In this document: positions 7,322 through 15,190 of the stretch, one piece after another
Numbering within the stretch: the first letter of the stretch is position 1
Layout: the number at the start of each line of letters is the position of its first letter
The notes under the pieces: model-generated
What the model was told of the DNA's origin: nothing
Database searches by the model: none
Seen by the model: only the letters and a program-made list of their open reading frames with translations
Program-made: the position numbers and the translations under genes
DNA from: an uncultured Lachnospiraceae bacterium
GTDB taxonomy: Bacteria; Bacillota; Clostridia; Lachnospirales; Lachnospiraceae
Length of the DNA: 64,000 nucleotides
NCBI GenBank assembly: GCA_910587955.1
Contig: CAJUNN010000006.1
Coordinates: 19,812-83,811 of the forward strand
Direction: 5' to 3'

Positions 7322-8482
7322 TTAACAGTCACTTGTTTTTTCTATTATACCTGTTTTCCTGCTGCGTTGACAAGTGTTTCCATTCACAACTTTCCCTTGC
7401 TTTTCTGCATGCTCCAAAAGCCTCCGCAAAGGATTCCCCCATTCTCCCAGGCTCTCCGGCTCCACCGTACATACCACTTCCCTGCAGGCATCCAGCTGCT
7501 TTTGCGCCCGCAAGATCACCTCTTCCTCCGCAGCGGAAAAAGGAGGCACGGCGATCACGGCAGAAGCCAGGGCTCTGGCTGCCGGATAATCCAGATCATT
7601 TTCCCATAGGATACCAGTGGCAAAGGGAATCCCGGCCCGCTGCAGGTGGCGGTACACAGGTGTTCCCTTTCCGTTTCCAGCCAGCACAAATACCTCCGGT
7701 ACACCTTTCACCGGTTCCAGCTCCAGGCTTCCCGTGAGCGGTTCAAAGGAGCCGGCTGTAATCTCATAGAGTTCCGGGATATAACCCGGCGTGAAAATCT
7801 CCTCCGGCGGACCGAACCGGTCTACTTTATCCCCCCGTACACAGACAATCTGATGGGAAATACGCTCTGCAAGATCCAGTTCATGCAGGGACATAATTAC
7901 GGATAGTTTTCTCCTCCGGGACATATTTTGGAGAATCGATAGAAACTCCAGCTTATAGCGGATATCCAGAAAAGAAGTCGGCTCATCCAGCACAATGATA
8001 TCCGGCTCCTGGCAGATGGCCCGGGCCAGCATGACACGCTGCTTCTGGCCGTCGCTGGTCTTTGAGAAATCACGCTCTTCCAGCTCTTCAATGTGAACCA
8101 GCTCCATGGCTTCCCGCACCATCCGATGGTCCTCTTTCCCCAAAATTCCGAATTTTCCCGTATAGGGATACCGGCCTGTAGCCACCACATCCCTGCAGGT
8201 CATCAGCTCCGGGCGCACCCGGTCTGTGAGAACCACCGACAATTTCCGGGACAATTCTTTTCCCGTCATCTCCCCCATCCGTCTGCCGTCCAATACAGCT
8301 ACGCCTCCCAAAGGCTCCAACTGCCGGATGATGCTTTTTAAAATAGTAGTTTTCCCCGCGCCGTTGGGCCCGATCAGGGTGAGGATTTCCCCCCGTTTCA
8401 GCTGGATTTTAATATTTTTAATCAACGGAATCCCATGATAGCCTACCGTCAGGCCTTCTGTATAAAAATAAAATTCTTCCAT
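7322..8482 (-). CDS. FecE/BtuD-type ABC transporter ATP-binding protein
   Basis: The ATPase of an iron-chelate/cobalamin-type importer, 386 residues. Walker A is GPNGAGKT (residues 38-45), the signature is the variant SDGQKQR instead of SGGQ, Walker B is IIVLDEPTS, and the H-loop is MSLHE. A C-terminal extension of about 120 residues after the ATPase core (from about residue 255) resembles a small alpha/beta domain and is not needed for the ABC fold. Last gene of the cobalamin-riboswitch operon, 6 bp after the permease gene. Confidence 0.85.
   Translation of the reverse strand: MEEFYFYTEGLTVGYHGIPLIKNIKIQLKRGEILTLIGPNGAGKTTILKSIIRQLEPLGGVAVLDGRRMGEMTGKELSRKLSVVLTDRVRPELMTCRDVVATGRYPYTGKFGILGKEDHRMVREAMELVHIEELEERDFSKTSDGQKQRVMLARAICQEPDIIVLDEPTSFLDIRYKLEFLSILQNMSRRRKLSVIMSLHELDLAERISHQIVCVRGDKVDRFGPPEEIFTPGYIPELYEITAGSFEPLTGSLELEPVKGVPEVFVLAGNGKGTPVYRHLQRAGIPFATGILWENDLDYPAARALASAVIAVPPFSAAEEEVILRAQKQLDACREVVCTVEPESLGEWGNPLRRLLEHAEKQGKVVNGNTCQRSRKTGIIEKTSDC
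7344..7373 (-). promoter_or_regulatory. Internal promoter for the rpiR-family gene
   Basis: On the minus strand TTGTCA (7368-7373), an 18-bp spacer and TATAAT (7344-7349) sit within the last codons of the ABC ATPase gene, about 53 bp upstream of the regulator start. This can uncouple the regulator from cobalamin control. Confidence 0.5.
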
Positions 8483-8488
8483 CCCTTC

Positions 8489-9505
8489 CTACTCCGCCTT
8501 CTCCTTCTTACCGCGTATCATCATAAAGATCACCACCGGAGCGCCGAACACAGCCGTCACTGTGCTGATGCTCAGCTCCGTAGGGGCAAACAGCACCCGG
8601 GCCAGCAGATCACAGAACAGACAGAACACCGCCCCTCCCAGAAAGCAGCCGGGAATCAAAAGCAGGGGCCTGGAAGTTCCGAACAGCCGCTTCACCAGAT
8701 GGGGAACCGCAATTCCCACAAAGGAAACCGGACCTGCAAAGGCTGTGACACAGGCTGACAGTACACTGGACAGCAGCACCAGAAAGGTACGGAACAGAGG
8801 AATGTTCAGCCCCATATTCTGTGCATAAGCCTCCCCCATCTGGTAGGCGCTGATGGGCTTGGACATAAGAAACACACAGAAAGAGGCTGTAAAAATCACA
8901 GCCGCCAAAACCATGATATTTTCCCAGCTGATGCCGGAGAAACTGCCCTTCGACCAGTTGTGCAGATTCACAATATCCGCATCCTCCGCAAAGGTCACTA
9001 CAAAATCCGTGATGGCGGAGCAGATATAACCAATCATTACGCCGCTTACAATCAACATGGACATACGGTCCATGACCCGGGCCATCAAAAGCACAAACCC
9101 CATGGAAATCATAGCTCCCACAAAAGCTGCTCCAATCAGGGCCAGGGAGCTGAGCCGGAGGGCCTGTCCCAGAAAAAACACCATCACCAGGGACACAGTC
9201 AGCTTGGCCCCAGAGGAAATCCCCAGGATAAACGGACCTGCAATGGGATTATGGAAAAAAGTCTGCAGCATATAGCCGGACAAAGCAAGCCCTCCGCCCA
9301 GAATAGCTGCTGCCAGAGCTCTTGGAAACCGGATCTGCAGAATAATATCCGAATAAACCGGATCCGATGCTCTTCCTCCCAAAATCCGGATCACCTGGGA
9401 AAAGGGGATGGCCACACTCCCGGCGCACAGATTCACCGCCAGGAAAAACAGTACCAGGATTGTCAAAATAATAAATGCAGCCGTATTCCGTCTTTTTTCC
9501 ATCAT
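8489..9505 (-). CDS. FecCD-family ABC transporter permease
   Basis: A 338-residue polytopic membrane protein of the BtuC/FecCD family, which moves siderophores, heme or cobalamin. Recognised from LGGGLALSGYMLQTFFHNPIA-type and GISSGAKL segments near the N-terminus, and GPVSFVGIAVPHLVKRL plus the late TELSISTVTAVFGAPV block. About nine to ten hydrophobic helices are visible. ATG codons at 9505 and 9502 are both possible; the stop of the binding-protein gene abuts this start, so coupling is likely. Only one permease gene is present, so it probably forms a homodimer. Confidence 0.9.
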   Translation of the reverse strand: MMEKRRNTAAFIILTILVLFFLAVNLCAGSVAIPFSQVIRILGGRASDPVYSDIILQIRFPRALAAAILGGGLALSGYMLQTFFHNPIAGPFILGISSGAKLTVSLVMVFFLGQALRLSSLALIGAAFVGAMISMGFVLLMARVMDRMSMLIVSGVMIGYICSAITDFVVTFAEDADIVNLHNWSKGSFSGISWENIMVLAAVIFTASFCVFLMSKPISAYQMGEAYAQNMGLNIPLFRTFLVLLSSVLSACVTAFAGPVSFVGIAVPHLVKRLFGTSRPLLLIPGCFLGGAVFCLFCDLLARVLFAPTELSISTVTAVFGAPVVIFMMIRGKKEKAE

Positions 9506-10654
9506 TTACTCCAATCGGTAAAGGTAAGTCATCTCTGAATCCTGCCCTGCCAGCATCTTATGTATGTCCGAAATAATCGTTCCCAGCTCCATGGAAGACT
9601 GGTAAATATTTTTCGTGGTACAGAATACATTTCCTTCTTGTACCGCCTTAAAATTCTCCAAAAGCCTGCTCTTTGCCAGAAGTTCCTCCACTGCGGATAA
9701 TTCACCCTCAATGGTGCTGTTGTATATAATGTAATCTGCATCCCGGGCAGCCGCATAAAATTCTTCCATCTGCATAGTTACCGTAGAAGAAGCGGAATCT
9801 TCATCATCTCCCAAGTTTGCAAATACATAATTTCCGCCTGCCAGCTCAATCATCTTCGGCAGATAATCCGAGGATTTGCGCACATTTGCTTCCCCATTGG
9901 TAGTAATATAAAAAAAGGCTACCGTCTTTCCAAAGGGCTCTCCTCCGCTGACCGCCAGAAACGCCTCCTTCTGTTTTTCAAAGGCAGCATGGGCTTCCTC
10001 CTCCCGTCCGGTCAGAAGTCCATATAGCTTCACCCATTCCGTCCGTCCCAAAGGCTCCGGCTCATAGCTGGAATAATCCACCAGTACCGGTATCCCGAAT
10101 TTCTCCAGCTGTTCCCGGACCTCCGGCGTGTGGTAAATCATGGTATTCTCAATCGCCAGGCCGCAGTCTTCCGACAAAATCCGTTCGTAATCGGGGGCCG
10201 CATAGCTTCCTGCATAAAGGATTTCTTCCCGCTCCATGGCTTCCCTGGCCTCTGCAATGTACCAGGAATCTGTCTTTAAAGAGGAAAACCGGATTGCATC
10301 CAGGGCGTCCGCAGCAACAAACATATCCATTACTGCAGAGGCAGACAGATAAATATGTTCCAGAGGCTGCTGCAGAACCGTGATGTCCGGCTCCAGCCCT
10401 GAGGGAAGCTCCTTTCCCTCCGGAACCAGCAGATACCTTCCGTCCCTGGCAACGGTAATCAGGGCATACCCCTCTTCATAGTAATCTACCGCAAATTCTT
10501 CTGCATAGGAAAGTTCCATACTGTGATCAAAGGTGAGATCGGCGCTAATATCCCTGCTCCTCGCTTCCATATCCGTTTCCTGCCGTTTGCCGCAGGCCGC
10601 AGCTGCGGCAAGCATCACCATACACAGACCAATAACCGCCAGTTTCTTCTTCAT
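9506..10654 (-). CDS. Substrate-binding lipoprotein of FecB/BtuF type
   Basis: A 382-residue extracellular binding protein. The N-terminus has a lipoprotein signal ending in AAAAACG. The mature part has the two-lobe periplasmic-binding type III layout (ITVLQQPLEHIYLSASAVMD, then a long helix and IPVLVDYSSYEP, with a C-terminal EFYAAARDADYIIYN block). It presents the ligand to the FecCD permease. The start overlaps the end of the preceding gene by 4 bp (ATGA). The ligand is not readable from the sequence; the riboswitch and the CbiK neighbour point to a corrinoid, metal-tetrapyrrole or cobalt chelate. Confidence 0.85.
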   Translation of the reverse strand: MKKKLAVIGLCMVMLAAAAACGKRQETDMEARSRDISADLTFDHSMELSYAEEFAVDYYEEGYALITVARDGRYLLVPEGKELPSGLEPDITVLQQPLEHIYLSASAVMDMFVAADALDAIRFSSLKTDSWYIAEAREAMEREEILYAGSYAAPDYERILSEDCGLAIENTMIYHTPEVREQLEKFGIPVLVDYSSYEPEPLGRTEWVKLYGLLTGREEEAHAAFEKQKEAFLAVSGGEPFGKTVAFFYITTNGEANVRKSSDYLPKMIELAGGNYVFANLGDDEDSASSTVTMQMEEFYAAARDADYIIYNSTIEGELSAVEELLAKSRLLENFKAVQEGNVFCTTKNIYQSSMELGTIISDIHKMLAGQDSEMTYLYRLE

Positions 10655-11220
10655 CTCCCAGCATTCCTTCTTTTCTTTGATACGAAAGACACCACGGCAC
10701 AGATCCCGATAATTACAAACACCATGTAGACCATGCGCTGGGCCGCAGCCTGGGGCGTCTGATTTTTTGACATAATTCCCTCTGAGAGAAATGTCAGCTG
10801 GTATGTAATCTCATGGGGCGTACTCATAGCCGTGGTATCGGCAATAACTTCCACGGGCTCGTTAAAAGCGGTAATCGGAATCTCAAAAGTGGAATAGCCT
10901 TCTTCCTGGATGGGAAGATATTTCTTCCCGTCCACCAGCATATAGTCATAGTGAGAACTGCTCCACTCGATCCGGGCGTAGGCGTGTCCGTCCATAACGG
11001 ACATTCCGGCCGGGGAGGTCACCGTAGTTCTTCCGGTTCCGCCTTCCAGCTTCACCTCTATGGCATACTCTCCATCCTCCATCTCAATCAGAGCTGCCTG
11101 AGGGCCCGCCTCTTCCTTCTCTGCACCCCAAACAGGCAGACAGGACCATGCAAGGCTTCCCCACAGAAAAATCCCCCATGCCGCCGCCTTTATCCAATGA
11201 AACCGTTTTCCTCTTCTCAT
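10651..11220 (-). CDS. Membrane-anchored NEAT-like protein
   Basis: A 189-residue exported protein with an N-terminal signal segment, one extracellular domain (about residues 45-150) and a C-terminal transmembrane helix followed by KKRR. The domain pattern (DGEYAIEVKLEGG, MDGHAYARIEWSS, SSHYDYMLVDGKKY, ending EITYQLTF) resembles the NEAT heme-binding beta-sandwich in strand order and the DGxY opening, and YDYM sits where NEAT domains keep heme-contacting residues. Function is inferred as ligand capture and hand-off to the adjacent binding protein. Fold assignment is tentative. Confidence 0.6.
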   Translation of the reverse strand: MRRGKRFHWIKAAAWGIFLWGSLAWSCLPVWGAEKEEAGPQAALIEMEDGEYAIEVKLEGGTGRTTVTSPAGMSVMDGHAYARIEWSSSHYDYMLVDGKKYLPIQEEGYSTFEIPITAFNEPVEVIADTTAMSTPHEITYQLTFLSEGIMSKNQTPQAAAQRMVYMVFVIIGICAVVSFVSKKRRNAGR

Positions 11221-11252
11221 ACCCGCTTCTCCATTCGCAAATACAAATCTGA

Positions 11253-11289
11253 GGCTGCCGCAAAAGAAAGTTCTGTTTTTGCAGCAGCC
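11253..11289. repeat. Intercistronic inverted repeat
   Basis: Two 13-bp arms (11253-11265 and 11277-11289) pair with one mismatch, between the two NEAT-like genes. No U-tract follows on the minus strand, so it looks more like an mRNA-processing or stabilising hairpin, or a leaky attenuator, than a full terminator. Confidence 0.55.
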
Positions 11290-11323
11290 CCCAAATTTTC
11301 AATCATCGCAAGCCAAGCCGTTT

Positions 11324-11878
11324 CTATTCCGTCTTTTGGGGATTTGAAACTATCACCTTGTGATCATACCATGTCCCCTTGGTTCCAATAAGAGCCAAAT
11401 CAAATTCTTCCTCCAGTACCGGAACCGGGATGTCGAATCCGTATACTTCTTCCGTCATGCCGTCGCTATATGTAACCGAATCTGTCGTCGGCTCCAAAAG
11501 CTCTGCGCCCTCCTTCCGGGCGTCCTCCGCCAATCCCGGAAACAGATTTACAATATTCTTAGAGGCCAGGGAAACATGAAGCATCATCTCCCCCTTCTCT
11601 ACGGTCAGGGTTCCCTTCCCGCCGCAAGCCTCGCTCACATGAAACATTCCGCTGTCCGTGTCGAAATCTGCCGTATACACCCCGTCTTCCAAAACAACCG
11701 CCGGTGCTGCCGGTTCACGTTCCGGCGCTTCCGTTTCTTCTTCCGTAAGCGCCGTATTCCCGCTTTCCTCTGCGCTCTGCGCAGTTTCCTTATTTTCCCC
11801 GCCGCCTGCAGAACAGCCTGTCAGCAGCACTCCGGCCAGAACGGCCGTACAAACCAACCCGATGATTTTTCTCTTCAT
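11324..11878 (-). CDS. NEAT-like lipoprotein
   Basis: A 184-residue lipoprotein with signal and lipobox LLTGCS, a Glu/Ala-rich spacer to about residue 65, and one compact extracellular domain. The domain begins DGVYTADFDTDSGMFHV and includes ACGGKGTLTVEKGEMML and a GTWYDHKV end, resembling the family often labelled iron transporter in Clostridia. It follows cbiK by 16 bp in the riboswitch operon, which suggests a surface receptor role for a metal-tetrapyrrole or metal chelate. The ligand is unknown. Confidence 0.6.
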   Translation of the reverse strand: MKRKIIGLVCTAVLAGVLLTGCSAGGGENKETAQSAEESGNTALTEEETEAPEREPAAPAVVLEDGVYTADFDTDSGMFHVSEACGGKGTLTVEKGEMMLHVSLASKNIVNLFPGLAEDARKEGAELLEPTTDSVTYSDGMTEEVYGFDIPVPVLEEEFDLALIGTKGTWYDHKVIVSNPQKTE

Positions 11879-11894
11879 TCTTTTCTATCCCTTG

Positions 11895-13115
11895 CTACTC
11901 CATAACTGCAGCCGTATGGGCCACATACAAATCCTGGATTGCCGGAATCTGTCCAAGCCCTACGATCTGCGTATCTACGCTGTCAAATTTGCCGGACGCC
12001 ATAAACATGCTCTTCCAGGAATCCTCCTCGTCTCCGGCCATATCATTGTTGGCATGGTCGCCGGCTACTACCATGAGGGGACGAAGAACGACTTTCTTAT
12101 ATCCTCCTTCTGCAGCCGCATCGATCACGGTTTCGCAGGCTGTTTCCTCCGGCTCTCCCTCGACCGTTCCGATAAATACATTGTCATATCCCAAATCCTC
12201 CATCTGGGTCTGCATCTGGCTGTAGGAAACCTTGGCCGTATGGGAAGTCCCATGTCCCAGGAATACAAACGCAACGCCGTCTTCCCTGGCCGCGTCCAGG
12301 CTGTCGTAACCCGCATCTTTGACAGCTTCCGCTGTAACCGCCTCTGCTACCGCCTTCTTATCCTCGTTGATAACCGTTGCGTCAGAACCGACCTCCCCCA
12401 GAAGAGGTTCTGCAATCTTCACAGATTCAAACTTGTCCTGATATGCCTCAATAGCCTCTGTCAGCTCGTCATACTCTGCGCCGTGCATCAAATGCGTGGG
12501 CTGCACCACAAGATTTTTCACTCCGTTGGCCACCGCACGCTCCAGAGCCTGATCCATATTGTCAATTTTCTCTCCGTCTCTGGCCTGAATGTGATTGATA
12601 ATAATCTGAGCCGTAAAAGCTCTTCTCACAGACCAGTCGGGATAAGCCGCTTTCAGGGCGTCTTCAATACCTTTTACATCCGCAGCCCGGCTGTCATTGA
12701 AAGAAGTACCAAAGCTGACCACCAAAAGTTCATTCTCTCCAATCTCATCCTGGTTCAGGGGATCGTCCTTGGAGGCGTCTCCGGTATCTCTTCCAAAATA
12801 ATCCGGATCGGCATTCTCGCCTTCCACCAGTTCTTTCTGAACATCCGTCAATGCGTCCCAAGCCTCCTTTGCCGCCGCGCACTGGGCGTCTGTTTCGTCC
12901 GTTCTCTGCTGCACATAGATGGCGTCAATCAGTGCAGCTGCGTTGTCTGCTGCTTCCTGATCCGAAATGCCTTCCGGCTGTTCCGGTTCCTCAGTCTCCT
13001 GATTTTCCGCCGGGGCAGGCTCTGACGCCGGCTCTGTCTCTTTGCTTTTGCAGCCGCTTAAACAAAGGGCAAAAACCATAAGAGCCGCCAACAACAGTAA
13101 CAATTTTCTTCTCAT
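11895..13115 (-). CDS. cbiK: Exported CbiK-type sirohydrochlorin cobaltochelatase
   Basis: CbiK inserts Co2+ into sirohydrochlorin in anaerobic B12 synthesis. The chelatase domain spans about residues 125-405 of this 406-residue protein. It shows VVSFGTSFNDSR, VVQPTHLMHGAEYDEL, FLGHGTSHTAKVSYSQ (catalytic and metal His) and PLMVVAGDHANNDMAGD (second metal His). It starts with a lipoprotein signal (LALCLSGCKS-type lipobox) followed by a Pro/Glu linker, so the chelatase is predicted outside the membrane, which is unusual for cobalamin synthesis. The start at 13115 has an AGGAGG site; the longer frame to 13217 would overlap the riboswitch leader. First gene after the riboswitch. Confidence 0.85.
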   Translation of the reverse strand: MRRKLLLLLAALMVFALCLSGCKSKETEPASEPAPAENQETEEPEQPEGISDQEAADNAAALIDAIYVQQRTDETDAQCAAAKEAWDALTDVQKELVEGENADPDYFGRDTGDASKDDPLNQDEIGENELLVVSFGTSFNDSRAADVKGIEDALKAAYPDWSVRRAFTAQIIINHIQARDGEKIDNMDQALERAVANGVKNLVVQPTHLMHGAEYDELTEAIEAYQDKFESVKIAEPLLGEVGSDATVINEDKKAVAEAVTAEAVKDAGYDSLDAAREDGVAFVFLGHGTSHTAKVSYSQMQTQMEDLGYDNVFIGTVEGEPEETACETVIDAAAEGGYKKVVLRPLMVVAGDHANNDMAGDEEDSWKSMFMASGKFDSVDTQIVGLGQIPAIQDLYVAHTAAVME

Positions 13116-13172
13116 GTTGCTCCTCCTTCTGATTGGAACGCCGCAGGCCGTCCAAGCGTTAATAAAATATAC

Positions 13173-13202
13173 TAAAAAATGCCTTCCGCAGCCGGAGGCA
13201 TC
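13173..13202 (-). terminator. Riboswitch expression-platform terminator
   Basis: On the minus strand a GC-rich hairpin (atgcct...aggcat arms, 13179-13201) is followed by six T residues. It lies between the cobalamin aptamer and cbiK, so it is the likely switchable terminator that reduces expression when cobalamin is bound. Confidence 0.7.
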
Positions 13203-13288
13203 CGTAAGAGGGCGCAATGATGCTTATAATTTTCCGACATCTGCGACCAGTTACTCGTGGCCTCGGAAGTGGAATCCTTCCGAAACTT

Positions 13289-13472
13289 CTGCAGGCAGGT
13301 CTCCTGGCTTATAGATCCTCACAAAGATGCCGCCTTCCCAATCTCTCAGTGGCTTATATGGCATCCCGCTCCCTATTTACAGTGACGAGTTCGCACAGGA
13401 CTTTCACCTGTTTCCCTTTTCACCACGCCGCACCGCGGCATGACACCTGCAGCCCGCTTCCTGCGAAGCTAC
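13289..13472 (-). promoter_or_regulatory. Cobalamin (B12) riboswitch
   Basis: The minus strand contains, in order, the aptamer's conserved blocks: GGGAAACAGGTGAAAGTCCTG, CACTGTAAA, AAGCCACTG, GGGAAGGCGGC and the B12 box AAGCCAGGAGACCTGCCTGC. It lies in the leader of cbiK between a promoter and an intrinsic terminator. It predicts that the chelatase, the NEAT-like proteins and the ABC importer are all turned down by adenosylcobalamin or a related cobalamin. Confidence 0.93.
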
Positions 13473-13478
13473 GAACGT

Positions 13479-13507
13479 AATATAACACATTGCCTGTAAA
13501 AATGCAA
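13479..13507 (-). promoter_or_regulatory. Promoter of the B12-riboswitch operon
   Basis: On the minus strand TTGCAT (13502-13507), 17-bp spacer, TATATT (13479-13484). Transcription would start a few bases before the first stem of the riboswitch. Confidence 0.6.
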
Positions 13508-13536
13508 GGGCGCCCGGAAAAATGTTGGAAATTATA

Positions 13537-13565
13537 TTGAAAAATATTCTTATCCACCCTATAAT
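13537..13565 (+). promoter_or_regulatory. Promoter of the cbiL-ABC operon
   Basis: TTGAAA (13537-13542), 17-bp spacer, TATAAT (13560-13565), about 45 bp upstream of the cbiL start. It is divergent from the riboswitch promoter, and this transcript does not contain the riboswitch. Confidence 0.65.
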
Positions 13566-13609
13566 AGGTCACATGCACGAATTACCACAGACAGAGAAGG
13601 AGAATACTT

Positions 13610-14305
13610 ATGACAGGAATTTTGTATGGAACAGGCGTAGGCCCCGGGGATCCGGAACTAATGACGCTGAAATCCGTCCGCCTGATCCGGGAAAACCGGG
13701 TCATTGCCCTGCCGGGCCCTGTGGCTGCCGAAACGATAGCCTACCGCATTGCCGTTCAGGCCGTCCCGGAGCTGGCCTCCAAAACCCTGCTCTCCATAGA
13801 CATGCCCATGACCCATGACCGGGAAACGATGAACCGGGGCCATGAGCTGGCCGCCCGCGAGATCGAAGGATATCTGAAACAGGGAGAAAATGTGGTCTTT
13901 CTGACCCTGGGCGATCCAACCATCTACTCTACCTACCTTTACGTCCAGAAACGGATTGCCGCCCTGGGATACGGAACCGAACTGGTCAGCGGAATCACTT
14001 CGTTCTGCGCCGCTGCAGCCAGGACAGGCACTCCCCTGGCGGAATGGGATGAACAGCTCCACATCCTCCCCGCCGTACACCGCCTGGACAGCGCTCTTGA
14101 TCTTCCGGGAAACTATGTGCTGATGAAATCCGGCCGGAAGATGCAGGAAGTCAAAAAACGCCTTCTGGAAAGCGGAAGGGACGTAGTAATGGTAGAAAAC
14201 TGCGGAATGGAAAATGAGCACATCTACCGGGGCGCGGACGCCATTCCCGACGACGCCGGATACTACTCTCTGATCATTGCAAAGGAGCCGAAAGGAAAAG
14301 GATGA
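13610..14305 (+). CDS. cbiL: Precorrin-2/cobalt-factor-2 C20-methyltransferase
   Basis: A SAM-dependent methyltransferase of 231 residues that methylates C20 of (cobalt-)precorrin-2. Family signatures are the N-terminal LYGTGVGPGDPELMTLKS, the central LTLGDPTIYSTYLYV, the VSGITSFCAAAARTGTPLAE stretch and the C-terminal VENCGMENE. It is divergent from the CbiK operon and stands alone, with no other corrin-ring genes in the window. Its last four bases overlap the ABC ATPase start, so the two are probably translated together. Confidence 0.93.
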   Translation: MTGILYGTGVGPGDPELMTLKSVRLIRENRVIALPGPVAAETIAYRIAVQAVPELASKTLLSIDMPMTHDRETMNRGHELAAREIEGYLKQGENVVFLTLGDPTIYSTYLYVQKRIAALGYGTELVSGITSFCAAAARTGTPLAEWDEQLHILPAVHRLDSALDLPGNYVLMKSGRKMQEVKKRLLESGRDVVMVENCGMENEHIYRGADAIPDDAGYYSLIIAKEPKGKG

Positions 14306-15138
14306 TTGAGATTAAAAACCTCACCAAAACCTTCGACAATTTCACTGCCGTTGACAATCTGAACCTGACCATCGAAACGGGAGAATTTTTCGGCCTTCTG
14401 GGACCAAACGGAGCCGGCAAGACTACTACCATCGGCATGCTTTCCACCCTTCTCCTGCCCTCCTGCGGGGAGATTCTCATAGATGGAGAACCTCTCACCC
14501 GGAACCGCCAGGACATCAAACGGAAAGTCAGTGTTATCACCCAGGAATACTCCATGCGCCAGGATATGGATATGGATGAAATTATGGAATACCAGGGCCG
14601 GCTCTACTTTCTGCCGGTCAAACAGATCCGTTCCCGTACCCGGGAATTGCTTGACTTTGCCGGCCTTACGGACCACCGCCGCAAGACGGTACGCAAGCTG
14701 TCCGGAGGCATGAAGCGCAAACTCATGGTCTGCCGGGCCCTGCTGACAGAGCCGGAAATTTTGCTGCTGGACGAACCCACCGCAGGCATGGATGCCCTCT
14801 CCCGGCGCCAGATGTGGAATCTGCTGCGCCAGCTCAACGAACAGGGCCTCACCATTCTCCTGACCACCCATTACATCGAGGAAGCCCAGTCACTCTGCAG
14901 GCGGGTAGCTCTGATGAACAACGGGAAGCTGGAAAATGCGGACACACCGGCAGCCCTCATCAACGCTTTAGGCCCTTACGCTGTAGATGAAATGCACCCG
15001 GACGGCATCCAAAGCCATTATTTCCATCAGCGGACGGAGGCCATCTCCTATCTGTCCGCTTTGGAGGGACAATCCACCCTGCGGGACACCACACTGGAGG
15101 ACGTCTTTGTGGAATACGCGGGCAAACGCCTGTCCTAG
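14302..15138 (+). CDS. DrrA-type ABC transporter ATP-binding protein
   Basis: A 278-residue ATPase of the DrrA/CcmA exporter type. Walker A is GPNGAGKTT, signature LSGGMKRKL, Walker B LLLDEPTAGMD, H-loop TTHY, and a C-terminal region ending LEDVFVEYAG that is typical of DrrA-like proteins. It pairs with the ABC-2 permease downstream. Coupling to cbiL suggests a role in tetrapyrrole or metal handling, but that is inference; multidrug export is the default family function. Confidence 0.85.
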   Translation: MIEIKNLTKTFDNFTAVDNLNLTIETGEFFGLLGPNGAGKTTTIGMLSTLLLPSCGEILIDGEPLTRNRQDIKRKVSVITQEYSMRQDMDMDEIMEYQGRLYFLPVKQIRSRTRELLDFAGLTDHRRKTVRKLSGGMKRKLMVCRALLTEPEILLLDEPTAGMDALSRRQMWNLLRQLNEQGLTILLTTHYIEEAQSLCRRVALMNNGKLENADTPAALINALGPYAVDEMHPDGIQSHYFHQRTEAISYLSALEGQSTLRDTTLEDVFVEYAGKRLS

Positions 15139-15190
15139 CGCGGCTTCCAGCCAGGGTTTCATGCAAAGCAGTTCTCACAAGGAGGTTATT

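Noticed and set aside
11658..13025. 455-codon plus-strand open frame
   Set aside because: Antisense to cbiK and the NEAT-like lipoprotein; the minus-strand genes have signal peptides, domains and ribosome sites.
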